Assembly (NCBI RefSeq): GCF_000317695.1
Contig: NC_019771.1
Coordinates: forward strand, 1,926,001 to 1,990,000
Source of the DNA: Anabaena cylindrica PCC 7122
GTDB taxonomy: Bacteria > Cyanobacteriota > Cyanobacteriia > Cyanobacteriales > Nostocaceae
Length of the DNA stretch: 64,000 nucleotides
Direction: 5' to 3'
Part shown: one piece after another, positions 35,781-45,143 of the stretch
Layout of the letters: the number at the start of each line of letters is the position of its first letter
Numbering within the stretch: the stretch's first letter is position 1
The notes under the pieces: model-generated
Told to the model about the DNA's origin: nothing
Database searches by the model: none
What the model saw: the letters and a program-made list of their open reading frames with translations, nothing else
Made by a program: the position numbers and the translations under genes

Positions 35781-36542
35781 CTACTCAGGAGAAAGGATAG
35801 TTTCCATTGAAGGAATTTGTTTTATATGGGCTTTGAGTATCAGGATTAAACTACCCTTTTTTACTTCCATATCTATGATAGAAAATACCATATTTTCCCA
35901 CTCCAAGTAAGGTAAATTGATTATTTCTTTAATTTTCTGCATGGCGGCTGCTATTAATTCCACTCTTATCCCTTCTCCTTCCGTACAATGAAAACTCTCC
36001 AACCTGGGTGGTTTTGTCTGAGTTTGGGGATGAGCGATCGCATGATAACCTAAGATATGAGTATTATCTTTGTCTTTGAGCCATACCTTACCCTTAAATT
36101 CTAGTTTGCCCTCACCGGGTAAAAACACCTGCATTTCTTGTGGTTCAAAGCTGACAATCTCCCCATCTACATTTAACTTAAATTGTCTCACCCACTTGTA
36201 AATCACCTCTGACGTTAAGGCATCGTTAATATCTGCTTCCGTGAGAACAATGCGAAAATTGGAATTAACTGGCTCATTAAGTTCAATTTGACCAAAAATC
36301 GCACTTAAAGGATTAATAGAAATTCTATCTGTTTGCATTTTTATATCTTGGACACGGATTTTGTCTTGAATTACCAACCCTTGTCCGGTAAGTTCAACTT
36401 TATCTACTTGTCCCTGAAATAATTTACCAACATCAGTTTTTATATCTATATCTATTTGTTCTACTTCATCTAATTTTTCAGATATTCTTCTTTTAGCTTC
36501 CTGAGATAATAATTTTTCCTCAAAAGTTGGTTGGTCTGACAT
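35781..36542 (-). CDS. DUF2993 family protein
   Basis: 253 residues of the DUF2993 (LmeA-like) family, which are lipid-binding-type beta-sheet proteins. The block KLDEVEQIDIDIKTDVGKLFQGQVDKVELTG is typical of the N-terminal part, with long alternating strands after it. No signal peptide or membrane span is seen, so a cytoplasmic or membrane-associated place is likely. It lies 100 bp upstream of crtO on the same strand and could share a transcript. Confidence 0.8.
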   Translation of the reverse strand: MSDQPTFEEKLLSQEAKRRISEKLDEVEQIDIDIKTDVGKLFQGQVDKVELTGQGLVIQDKIRVQDIKMQTDRISINPLSAIFGQIELNEPVNSNFRIVLTEADINDALTSEVIYKWVRQFKLNVDGEIVSFEPQEMQVFLPGEGKLEFKGKVWLKDKDNTHILGYHAIAHPQTQTKPPRLESFHCTEGEGIRVELIAAAMQKIKEIINLPYLEWENMVFSIIDMEVKKGSLILILKAHIKQIPSMETILSPE

Positions 36543-36899
36543 AAAAAGATTATTTTTAGAAGTTTTTCCTACTGGCCAATGTATACGCTGATTCCTAAGA
36601 AGAGTATCTATAGTGAGACATAATTCAATTGGTAGATTATACAGCAGAATTCAGGAATCAGAATGCTTGTTAAATCAGGAATAGAGAGAAGTGATATTTT
36701 TGATAAAATATCAAATTTAACTCAGAAATCCTTTATTATAGAGGTTTTTGGTTGAGTGAGATACAAGAACCCCACCCCCAACCCCCTCCCCGCAAGCGAT
36801 AAGGGGGCTATGACGTATTTCATTCAAATGCATACCGCTATATTGTGACTTCTAAATGCTGCTGTAAGAGAGCTTATCAACTTAAATTGCTAGAATTAA
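36543..36899. other. spacer with dispersed repeats
   Basis: Holds a GAATTCAGGAATCAGAATGC family copy at 36647-36708 (like 10120) and a CCCCACCCCCAACCCCCTCC stretch near 36771 that is the reverse of the GGGGGTTGGGGGTGGGG block near 52168. No gene. Confidence 0.55.
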
Positions 36900-38282
36900 T
36901 TACATAACACTGGTTTCTAAGGTGTGAGATTTTACCTGATGCTGACTCTTGACGACCATTTGAATAGGACGGTCTGGCCCTGTCACTAAACCACGGCGTT
37001 TTGGTTTTATATCACGAGTATTAGCTAGTTCTAATTGCCAACCACTCAGAATTTTAGCTAATACTAACTTCATTTCAAATTGGGCAAATGCTAAACCAAT
37101 ACAACGTCTTGCACCAGCACCAAAAGGTAGAAATTCATAGGGTGAAAATTGTTTTTCTAAGAAGCGTTCTGGGTTAAATTTTTTGGGGTTGGGATAAATA
37201 TCTTCTCGGTTGTGGGTTAGATAAATTGAACCCATGATGACTGTACCTGCTTCGAGTTCATAACCACACACAGAAATAGGCGTTTTTACTCGCCTGGGGA
37301 AAGTCAACATTCCGATTGGGTAAATCCGTAAGGTTTCGTTACAAACAGCGGTGAGATAGGGCAATTTAAAGATGGCATTGGAGTCTAGATTTCCGCCTAA
37401 ACCATCTATTTCTGACAATAATTTTTGCCGAACTTCCGGTAGCTTATGAATCCAGTATAAAGCCCAAGCGATCGCTGTAGCTGTAGTTTCATGACCTGCT
37501 ACTAACAAGGTTATTAACTCATCCCGTAGTTCCACATCAGTCATAGGTTGACCAGCTTCATCTCTAGCAGCCATGAGTAAACTGAGAATATCTGTGCGCG
37601 ACTGGTCAGGATTGTCTCGCCGTTCCTGAATTTCTTCATAAATGAGTTGGTCAGCTTTATCTTGCTGCCGCTGCTGTTTTTCCCAAAGCTGAGAGAGACC
37701 AATCACATCTTTTAAAGCGGGAAAATAAAGTACGGCAACTCTCCAAACCGCACTACCTACTTCTAAAATTTCACACAGTAAATTTTGTAACTTTTCCGCA
37801 CGCTCCCCTTCATAGAGTCCAAAGACAGCTTGCATCATCACACTGAGGGTAATATCTTGGGTAACTGTACGGACATTGAAGGGTTGATTTAATTGCTGTT
37901 TATTCATAGTTGTTTCAGTTATGTCACCCATTAAGTCAGCATAATTCCGCATTCTTTCTCCATGTAGAGGCGGCATCATTAACTGGCGTTGTCTTTGGTG
38001 TTCTGCGCCACTGAGTGATATAACAGAACGCTTCCCCAGTAAATATTCAAAAATGCTATTCAAGTCTCCTGGAGCTTCTAATTCTTTGGTATCATTGCTT
38101 AAAACCTGCTGCATTGCTTCCGGGCTATGGATAAAAACTAGCGGAGGTAATTTTTTTTGCAGCTTGAGAGCGAAAATGTCTCCGTAGGTTTTGGCACATT
38201 CTTCCATGTAGGGCATGGGGGTGAATACCCAACGGAGCATTTGCAAAGTGGCAGGGGTTTTAGGGCTGATTGGTAGAGGCAT
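36900..38282 (-). CDS. cytochrome P450 (CYP110-like), second copy
   Basis: 460 residues. I-helix AGHETTA (262-268), ETLR (316-319) and haem loop FGAGARRCIG with Cys394. It resembles the P450 at 28313 throughout (QRQRQLMMPPLHGERMRNY against QRQRRLLTPPFHGERIKSY), so the two are paralogues of the same cyanobacterial group. Substrate unknown; fatty acids or terpenoids are likely from the family. The C-terminal tail is divergent. Confidence 0.93.
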   Translation of the reverse strand: MPLPISPKTPATLQMLRWVFTPMPYMEECAKTYGDIFALKLQKKLPPLVFIHSPEAMQQVLSNDTKELEAPGDLNSIFEYLLGKRSVISLSGAEHQRQRQLMMPPLHGERMRNYADLMGDITETTMNKQQLNQPFNVRTVTQDITLSVMMQAVFGLYEGERAEKLQNLLCEILEVGSAVWRVAVLYFPALKDVIGLSQLWEKQQRQQDKADQLIYEEIQERRDNPDQSRTDILSLLMAARDEAGQPMTDVELRDELITLLVAGHETTATAIAWALYWIHKLPEVRQKLLSEIDGLGGNLDSNAIFKLPYLTAVCNETLRIYPIGMLTFPRRVKTPISVCGYELEAGTVIMGSIYLTHNREDIYPNPKKFNPERFLEKQFSPYEFLPFGAGARRCIGLAFAQFEMKLVLAKILSGWQLELANTRDIKPKRRGLVTGPDRPIQMVVKSQHQVKSHTLETSVM

Positions 38283-38525
38283 AAAATTTTGATTAGCGTG
38301 AATCTATCTTCTAATAAATTAACTGAAAAACTCAGAGTGTGTTCATTCACAGACAACAAATAACGCACACTTAACAATGCAGGTTTAATAAGCTGTTAAG
38401 CACCTAAATTTGATAATCCTAAAATTGTTAAATCTTGTGGGGTGGGCATCTTGCCCGCCAGCCTTATACAAATTAAATGCACAACAGCTTAACACTGGAT
38501 GTTTCCAAAAATTAAATCTACTTTT

Positions 38526-38553
38526 GTAGAGACGTTACATGGAACATCTCTAC
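38526..38553. repeat. palindromic repeat, second copy of the sufD repeat
   Basis: Near-palindrome with half-site GTAGAGACGTTACATG followed by T7 in the + direction. It matches the repeat translated inside sufD (19401-19428) with a few changes. Confidence 0.75.
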
Positions 38554-38576
38554 TTTTTTTCGAGATGTCTAGTGAG

Positions 38577-40058
38577 TTACCATTTGTGTTTTACCCAGTT
38601 ATAAATCTCTAAATATTCGGCTCCGGGAGCATTCCATGAGTAGTCATAGCCCATACCCTGAATAGCTAGTTGCTGGAACTGTTCAGGCTGCTGATACCAC
38701 AAATAAATTGCTCTTTCCATTGCTGACTCTAAGGCTTGGTTATCCATTTCATAAAATACATAACCATTGCGTTTTTCTGGAGGTAGATTTTGGTCGTAAT
38801 CTCGGTCAAAGACTGTATTTACCAACCCCCCAACACCGCGCACAATGGGTACAGTACCGTATTTTAAACCAATCATCTGAGTTAACCCACAAGGTTCATA
38901 ATTGCTAGGGACAACAATCATGTCTGCACCAGCATAAATGAGGTGGGATAATTCTTCATTAAAACCCAGTTCTAAATGCACATCTGGGTTACTGTTTAAA
39001 AATTGTTTTTCATGTTGAAAATGAGCATTGATTACTGGTTCTGTGGCTGAACCGAGTAATACAAATTGCGCTCCTTTACTGAGGGCATAATAAATGGCAT
39101 GATGAACAAGATGCACACCTTTTTGATTATCTAATCGACCGATGTAAGCCACGATGGGTTTTTGATCATCATGGGCTAACATTAGCCGTTCTCGCAACGC
39201 TTTTTTGTTATATGTTTTTTGTTCAAAGTCATCCCGGCTGTAATTATGGGGGATGTAACGGTCAATTTCTGGGTTCCAAAAATCATAATCAATGCCGTTG
39301 AGAACTCCAGTAAATTTCTCTTTTTGTAAATGCAATGTGTGACCTAAACCACAGCCTACATCACTGGTTTGAGCTTCTATGGCATGATTGGGTGAAACTG
39401 TGGTGAATGCATTGGAATAAACAATGCCCCCTTTCATAAAGTTTAAAGCAAAGGGGTTAAAGTTATCACGGAGCTTATCGTATTGGAAGTAATAAGATGG
39501 TTGGTTTAAACCTGTTCCTTTGAGAGTTTCTACACCACCCATACCTTGATGTTTAAAGTTGTGAATTGTGTAACAAACTCGTTGATATTCCATGCCATGA
39601 TATTTGTAAATTTCATAAAGCATGACAGGAATTAAGCCTGTTTGCCAGTCGTGACAATGGATGATATCAGGTCTTTTATTGCTTCTGAGTAAAAACTCTA
39701 AAGCTGCTTTACTGAAAAATGCAAAACGCATATTGTCATCATCGCAACCATAGTAACAACCCCGATTAAAGAAGTTGTCTTCACTGTGAGGTTCAATAAA
39801 AAAGCATACTCTTCCATGTACCCAACCGCAGTATACTGAACAATGGATTGCTGCTCCATACCAGGGAACCCACAAGTTGAGGTAGGCATCATGTAACCCC
39901 CAAATATGGTCATAGCGCATACAATCGTACATAGGCAAAATTAGCTCGACTGTATTTCCTCGATTCTCTAGTTCTCTGCTGAGTCCATAAACAACATCCC
40001 CTAACCCTCCGGCTTTAATCACAGGAGCGCATTCTGAGGCAATTTGTACTATGTACAT
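38577..40058 (-). CDS. glgA: glycogen synthase
   Basis: GT5 ADP-glucose:alpha-1,4-glucan glucosyltransferase. The ADP-glucose loop is KAGGLGDV near residue 15, with Ala in place of the Thr of the E. coli KTGGLGDV, as in one of the two cyanobacterial GlgA types. The C-terminal donor site has VPSNYEPCGLTQMIGLKYGTVP split by motif. ATG 40058 is chosen because GAGGG at 40065-40069 precedes it; GTG 40076 is the longer option. About 493 residues, normal length. It stands alone. Confidence 0.93.
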   Translation of the reverse strand: MYIVQIASECAPVIKAGGLGDVVYGLSRELENRGNTVELILPMYDCMRYDHIWGLHDAYLNLWVPWYGAAIHCSVYCGWVHGRVCFFIEPHSEDNFFNRGCYYGCDDDNMRFAFFSKAALEFLLRSNKRPDIIHCHDWQTGLIPVMLYEIYKYHGMEYQRVCYTIHNFKHQGMGGVETLKGTGLNQPSYYFQYDKLRDNFNPFALNFMKGGIVYSNAFTTVSPNHAIEAQTSDVGCGLGHTLHLQKEKFTGVLNGIDYDFWNPEIDRYIPHNYSRDDFEQKTYNKKALRERLMLAHDDQKPIVAYIGRLDNQKGVHLVHHAIYYALSKGAQFVLLGSATEPVINAHFQHEKQFLNSNPDVHLELGFNEELSHLIYAGADMIVVPSNYEPCGLTQMIGLKYGTVPIVRGVGGLVNTVFDRDYDQNLPPEKRNGYVFYEMDNQALESAMERAIYLWYQQPEQFQQLAIQGMGYDYSWNAPGAEYLEIYNWVKHKW

Positions 40059-40295
40059 TCTTAGCCCTCGCTTCACAAAACTTTATGTTGATTATATAGT
40101 AGTATATGACAAATATACTCATTGACAACCTTGTGATGGGATGATATGCAAGGAATGAATTTTTGGGTGTGGGTGTAGGGGAAAAATATCTTCTTCTGAC
40201 TTCTGTGATCTAGAATAAGCCTTTAAGCAGATACGATATTACTTGTTAAGTAATATGCCAACACGGGTATCTATCCTCAGAAATACTATCAAAGC

Positions 40296-40330
40296 ATTAA
40301 ATTTCTAGACAAAATCCTTGGTTTTATGTC
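40296..40330. repeat. 35-bp direct repeat, copy 1
   Basis: ATTAAATTTCTAGACAAAAT then CCTTGGTTTTATGTC; copy 2 at 40516-40550 differs at two positions. The downstream parts share ATTTTGTATTA, so a diverged unit of about 90 bp seems duplicated. Confidence 0.85.
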
Positions 40331-40515
40331 TGCAAACTTAATGTTTCAAACCATATTATATGAAAATTTTGTATTAATTTAATTTGGTAATCTCAATATA
40401 TAAAGGTAAAAATTTCAAACAAAGTTATATGATTTATGTCTTAATATAATGTCTAAAAATATTTTTAGTATGGGAATTTTCTATGATGGGGATTTAGAAA
40501 TATAAAAACATACGA

Positions 40516-40550
40516 ATTAAATTTTTAGACAAAATCCTCGGTTTTATGTC
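40516..40550. repeat. 35-bp direct repeat, copy 2
   Basis: ATTAAATTTTTAGACAAAAT then CCTCGGTTTTATGTC. It lies about 110 bp before the first peptide gene, a promoter-like place. Confidence 0.85.
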
Positions 40551-40660
40551 CTATGTTCATGTGCATAAAGCTTTATATCTATCGGAATTTTGTATTAGTT
40601 TAAATCTAGTTATGCAAAAACATCTGAACGGAATTAACTCCTAATTTAGAGGATAAGACA

Positions 40661-40918
40661 ATGAAGAAAATAGTAATCGCAGACTTAAAATCTAATAATG
40701 CAGCCAGCATTTTTCGTGATTTATCTGTGGTTGAAACAGAGACTGTATCTGGTGGTAGTGGTGGTAGCGTCAATAATTATTTTATATCGGGTAATACTGG
40801 AAACGTGGAGACTACAGGGACTGGAGATGTCAAAGGTGTAGATAGTGGACCCCGCGATAATAAAATCGCCACTATAGACAATTCTAGGTCGATATACGTT
40901 GTCATAAATTCTTGGTAA
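40661..40918 (+). CDS. double-glycine leader peptide (RiPP/bacteriocin-like precursor) A
   Basis: 85 residues. Leader end FRDLSVVETETVSGG (residues 18-32) fits the double-glycine export leader pattern cleaved by C39-type ABC peptidases. The predicted core is Gly/Ser/Thr-rich, with no Cys, and ends in NKIATIDNSRSIYVVINSW. AGAGGAT precedes the ATG. The next gene encodes a second peptide with an aligned leader and C-terminal motif. No maturase, peptidase-transporter or immunity gene lies nearby, so maturation would have to be in trans. Function unknown. Confidence 0.65.
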   Translation: MKKIVIADLKSNNAASIFRDLSVVETETVSGGSGGSVNNYFISGNTGNVETTGTGDVKGVDSGPRDNKIATIDNSRSIYVVINSW

Positions 40919-41073
40919 TTAATTATTTGTGTTCTGATACTACAATTACAATTTTTTTAGTTGGTTGAGGGTAAAACATTTTTTTAGGGCATTTATTTTT
41001 ACAGGTTTTACCCCTCATTGATTTTTATACCTACTCATTTTTGGATTGGTAAATTAAGACAATAGCTGCAATC

Positions 41074-41310
41074 ATGAATACTGAATTAAGTTCTGTTGAA
41101 TTGAATAGACTGTTTCATAAACTCACTTCAGCACAAATGGAATCAATATCAGGAGGTAATACTGTTATACCTTTATGGAGTAGTAATGATACAATTTTTG
41201 GTAATGATTTAAATGGCTTACTAAGTAAATACTTCAGTTCATTAGGTTTCTACAACAACAAGATTTTGACAATTGATTTTTCTAACATAGATATCTATTT
41301 GGTAGTTTAA
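41074..41310 (+). CDS. double-glycine leader peptide (RiPP/bacteriocin-like precursor) B
   Basis: 78 residues. Leader end FHKLTSAQMESISGG (14-28) aligns position for position with that of peptide A (F-x-x-L-S/T-x4-E-S/T-V/I-S-G-G). The core ends NKILTIDFSNIDIYLVV, sharing N-K-I-x-T-I-D-x-S and a hydrophobic IYxVV tail with peptide A. The middle parts are unrelated. The ribosome site is weak. The pair looks like paralogues whose two ends are under constraint. Confidence 0.65.
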   Translation: MNTELSSVELNRLFHKLTSAQMESISGGNTVIPLWSSNDTIFGNDLNGLLSKYFSSLGFYNNKILTIDFSNIDIYLVV

Positions 41311-41582
41311 TTCAGATAAGGTACAGTCTTGGCGGGCATCATCATTTCTGTCAAAAAAATTTGTCCCCCTACTTCCCAGCTATAACAATGATGGGATGTT
41401 TTTTTATTTGCAAGTCCTGATATTGCCTGTTTTTGGCAGCAAACAGCAGGAGGGCTATATTGAAATTGCTTATGCTGAAGATTGAGAAAAAGCAATTCAC
41501 TGTGACAACCGCAAAGATGTAAAATTTTGGTTACATTGAACGAGCATATTCAGTTTATTGGCTTTTTATTAAGGTACTCAGC

Positions 41583-43796
41583 ATGACAGTCGCTACGTCT
41601 AAAGCATCTTCTGCGCTTCCTAATTTTTGTGAAGGGATACAATATTTTGGGGAAGCACTACCAAATTTTGAAACTTATGGTGTAAAACCGGTGATAGAAT
41701 CGGGTCAGAGTGCGATCGCATCCCCAACAGATCCAAATGCAGTATATCAAACTCTACTCGCGGCTGATGCCCTGCGCTACCTAACCCTACAAGTCACTGG
41801 TAGTAAGGCTTCTGGACATCCCGGCGGTTTTGCCAGCCAAGCGGAAGCTTATGCAGCTTTGGTCATGCTGGGACATAAAAACATTATCACGGAAGTGGGA
41901 CATCACGCCCCTGGTTTTTATAGTGCCATGTTTTTGGATCGTTCCTTAGAAGACATGGGCATTTCTACAGTACAACAATTGCGCGATCGCTTTCGAGAAA
42001 AACATGGATTATTAGGACACCTTTCCGGCTACATTCCCGGTATTCTCGCACCGGCTGGACCCCTGGGACAAGGACAACATTTTGCTATGTCTGCTGCACT
42101 CTTGCACCGTGACAAACTCTTCCCCTTCACCGTGGGAGACGGGGGACTGGGTGAACCCTATATCATGAGTTCAATGGCACATTTCAACACCGCTTACCCC
42201 ACCGTTACCAACTTCTTACCCGTATTAGTGTGGAACGGTTACAGCCAAGAACACCACAGCATGGTATCATTGAAAACCAACGCAGAGATGATAGCCTATT
42301 GGCAAGGTAACGGTTTTGCCGAAGTTGTGTTAGTAAATGCTAAAGATTTTGACGACCAAAATCAAGCTGGTGAATATGTTGATAGTACCGCATTTTCTTT
42401 TGAGAACCGCCTAGAATTTACCAAAGCGGTATTAGTAGGCATGGATAAAGCTGCCCGTTCAGCACTTAGCGGAAAATTGACCGTATTTATTATCAAACAA
42501 CTCAAAGGTGCAGGGGTTCACGCCTTGGGGGCAAAATCACACAACCTCTATCCTAAAGATACATTAGACGCGCCCCATATTGTCACCGCCTTACAAAAAC
42601 GGGCATTATCAGCCGCAGCATGGCAAATTGTGCGGACAAATGCCGAACGGGCTGGAGGTGGTCCCGCAGCTAAAACTGTGGTGACAGAATTTGAATTACC
42701 CTTAGCAGATTTAGGGGAATTACCATTAGAAGAATATAAAGTTGGGGCAGTTCCCCAAGTGGCGACAACCGCAATGGGTAGGTTAGTGGGAATAGTTGGA
42801 AATAAAGATAAAAATTTCCTCGTGACTAATGCTGACGGAAACGAAGCTTCAGGAATTGCTAACATTAACCAAGCTTTAAAAATCAATCACCCCACCACCG
42901 ATGATTTATATAATCAAGCCCCAGGCGGTCAAGTTTACGAACCTTTGAGCGAAGATGCTTGTGCAGGTTTAGCCGCTGGTTTATCCTTAATGGGGGCGAG
43001 AACTTTGTGGTGTTCTTACGAATCTTTTGCTATCAATGGTTTACCAATTTGGCAAACTGTCACCCAAGCAATGGCAGAATTACGCCGTCAAACTCCCTCA
43101 ACAATTACATTATTTACAGCCGGGGCTTTAGAACAAGGACGCAACGGTTGGACTCACCAAAGACCAGAAATTGAAGCTTATTTTGCATCTTTGATGAGAA
43201 CCGGAAATGTCTTCCCATTATTTCCCCCAGATGCTAACAGTATTCAAGTCTGTTATGATTGGGCTTTGCAAACAAAAAATAAGGGCATTGTCATTACTGC
43301 TAGTAAGTCTCCTTTGCCAATTCGTAGCACCTTTGCCCAAACTGAAAAAGGCTTAATTGATGGTGCGGTGTTATTACATGAAGTGGCTGGTGGGAAGACT
43401 GTTGTATTTGCTGTCATTGGCGATTTGACTTTAATTCCTGTGTTTGAAGCGGCGGCTTTTTTAGAAACTGAAGGTATTGGTGTGAAGATTGTTTCTATTA
43501 TCAATCCCCGCCGTTTATATCGTCCTCATGATACAGCTTGGGATACTTGTTCTGAACCTGATAACGGTTTTTTAAGTGATGCCGATTTTGAGCAATTGTT
43601 TGGTGGAGATGCCTTAATTGGTGTGACAGGTGGGGCTGCGGCGATGTTAGAACCGATCATGTTACGCAGTAATTCTAAACGTGATTCTTTCGCCTGGAAG
43701 CGTGGGGAAACTACGGCTAGTGCCGGTGAGTTGATGGCGTTTAATGGTTTGACTGCGGAAGCGTTGACTAAGCGGGCTATTGAGTTGGTGCATTAA
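41583..43796 (+). CDS. TPP-dependent transketolase-like enzyme
   Basis: 737 residues with transketolase layout. The N-terminal PP domain has KASGHPGGFAS (His79) and GPLGQGQHFAMSAAL. It carries the TPP motif GDG (185-187) to Asn218 (VLVWNGYS), but GDGE reads GDGG. The Pyr domain is near 420-600 (TLWCSYESFAINGLPIW). A C-terminal domain follows. It differs clearly from both a housekeeping transketolase and phosphoketolase, though databases label relatives as either or as a xylulose-5-phosphate enzyme. I call only a TPP-dependent ketol-transfer enzyme; substrate unknown. Stands alone. Confidence 0.75.
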   Translation: MTVATSKASSALPNFCEGIQYFGEALPNFETYGVKPVIESGQSAIASPTDPNAVYQTLLAADALRYLTLQVTGSKASGHPGGFASQAEAYAALVMLGHKNIITEVGHHAPGFYSAMFLDRSLEDMGISTVQQLRDRFREKHGLLGHLSGYIPGILAPAGPLGQGQHFAMSAALLHRDKLFPFTVGDGGLGEPYIMSSMAHFNTAYPTVTNFLPVLVWNGYSQEHHSMVSLKTNAEMIAYWQGNGFAEVVLVNAKDFDDQNQAGEYVDSTAFSFENRLEFTKAVLVGMDKAARSALSGKLTVFIIKQLKGAGVHALGAKSHNLYPKDTLDAPHIVTALQKRALSAAAWQIVRTNAERAGGGPAAKTVVTEFELPLADLGELPLEEYKVGAVPQVATTAMGRLVGIVGNKDKNFLVTNADGNEASGIANINQALKINHPTTDDLYNQAPGGQVYEPLSEDACAGLAAGLSLMGARTLWCSYESFAINGLPIWQTVTQAMAELRRQTPSTITLFTAGALEQGRNGWTHQRPEIEAYFASLMRTGNVFPLFPPDANSIQVCYDWALQTKNKGIVITASKSPLPIRSTFAQTEKGLIDGAVLLHEVAGGKTVVFAVIGDLTLIPVFEAAAFLETEGIGVKIVSIINPRRLYRPHDTAWDTCSEPDNGFLSDADFEQLFGGDALIGVTGGAAAMLEPIMLRSNSKRDSFAWKRGETTASAGELMAFNGLTAEALTKRAIELVH

Positions 43797-43964
43797 GGAT
43801 TTTTAAGCCGCAGATGTACGCAATATCTTATATTTTTAGAGTGTACATTTGCGGTTGAGTGTATAGTAAAGAATTTTACTTTATTTTTCTTTACATTTAG
43901 TTTTGTCTTGATCCATTAATTTAAGACTATTATAAGATTATAAAATTTATTGCTGTTAATTTTC

Positions 43965-45134
43965 ATGAAAATACTTTCTCAAATCTTCGATAACAGAATA
44001 AAAGCATACAATATTCTGACAGAAATTTCTATTTCTGAATATTTAGAAATAGCTAAAATTATTCTTCAAAATAATCCTTTTCAAAGAAAAAGATTAAGAT
44101 CATATTCGTCAATATATAACCTACTCAAGAAAGATTTAAAAGTAGGATGTACTATACCTCCCCTAGTTTTAGCACTCGGTAATGAAAATATAGAAATTAA
44201 TTATGAAGATGATAATGAATCTCTCAATTATATAAATAACCATAAAAATAAATTAATCATTCTTGATGGATTACAAAGAACATACACTTTACTCGATGTA
44301 GAAAAAGAGTTGGATTTTGAAAATGATGAAAATAAAAGAAATTTTTATGATCATAAGTTAAGATTTGAAATTTATTTAGGTCTTAACAAAATAGGTATAT
44401 TGTACAGAATGCTGACACTTAATACGGGTCAATCACCTATGTCGGTGAGGCATCAAATAGAAATACTTTATTCAAATTATCTCGATGAAAATATTCCTGG
44501 AGGAATAAGATTACTTAGAGAAGTTGAGGAAGAAACTCCGCATCAAATTGGCGAATACAGATTTAATGATGTAATAGATGGTTTCACTTCTTATATTCTT
44601 AGGGATGAGTCTAGTTTGGATAGAAGAGACTTGCTTGAAAGTATAAAAAGTTTAGAAAAGCTTGCTCTAGAAAATCAAGATAATGATCTATTTCAAAATT
44701 ACCTCATAACATATAATAATTTGGTTAAAAAAATACATGAATTAGCAGGTGATTGGAATTTTAATAATGAAGAAATCATATTATCGGGTAAGCCGTTTGG
44801 TTCTAGCGTAGATAAAATATTTTCTAAATCACAAGTAATGACAGGTTTTGGTGCTGCCGTAGGTTTTTTGAAAGATAAAAATCTCATTAATTCATTTGAT
44901 GATATAAATAGAGGTATTGCAGATATTAAACCTAGCAAAGATGACTACAACTTTCTTGACGAGTTAATTAGAAAATTAGATGAAATCAGTAAAACTGCCA
45001 AAAAAATAGGCAACTCTCAAAGAATGTATTTTTATTACTTGTTTAGAGAATTATTTAGCTCTGCAAGTGACTCATTTTTATTAATAGATGAATCAATAGA
45101 ATCTAGTTACAAAAGATACAAATTAAATGAGTAA
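43965..45134 (+). CDS. DGQHR/DUF262-like (ParB-fold) protein
   Basis: About 389 residues, starting at ATG 43965 (Met6 of the longer open frame). The motif LIILDGLQRTYTLLDVE (98-113) resembles the DGQHR/DGQQR motif of DndB-like and DUF262 proteins, and YRMLTLNTGQSPMSVRHQ (147-164) resembles their second N-T-G-Q block. Such ParB/Srx-fold proteins occur in phage-defence and DNA-modification systems. The gene is very AT-rich compared with its neighbours. It lies 9 bp before the HEPN gene, so the two form one operon. Activity unproven. Confidence 0.6.
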   Translation: MKILSQIFDNRIKAYNILTEISISEYLEIAKIILQNNPFQRKRLRSYSSIYNLLKKDLKVGCTIPPLVLALGNENIEINYEDDNESLNYINNHKNKLIILDGLQRTYTLLDVEKELDFENDENKRNFYDHKLRFEIYLGLNKIGILYRMLTLNTGQSPMSVRHQIEILYSNYLDENIPGGIRLLREVEEETPHQIGEYRFNDVIDGFTSYILRDESSLDRRDLLESIKSLEKLALENQDNDLFQNYLITYNNLVKKIHELAGDWNFNNEEIILSGKPFGSSVDKIFSKSQVMTGFGAAVGFLKDKNLINSFDDINRGIADIKPSKDDYNFLDELIRKLDEISKTAKKIGNSQRMYFYYLFRELFSSASDSFLLIDESIESSYKRYKLNE

Positions 45135-45143
45135 AGTTTTTAT

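Larger units (their letters stand above)
40059..40660. other. 600-bp regulatory spacer upstream of the double-glycine peptides
   Basis: Very AT-rich. Contains two 35-bp direct repeats (40296-40330 and 40516-40550), each followed about 60 bp later by TTTTGTATTA. The second is about 110 bp before the peptide gene. No ORF with a leader-like start is seen between them. Confidence 0.55.

Noticed and set aside
38526..38560. Terminator at the palindrome before T7
   Set aside because: The T-run is on the plus strand whereas both flanking genes are on the minus strand.
42548..43504. Minus-strand and +frame ORFs inside the transketolase-like gene
   Set aside because: Shadows of a long, clearly coding frame.
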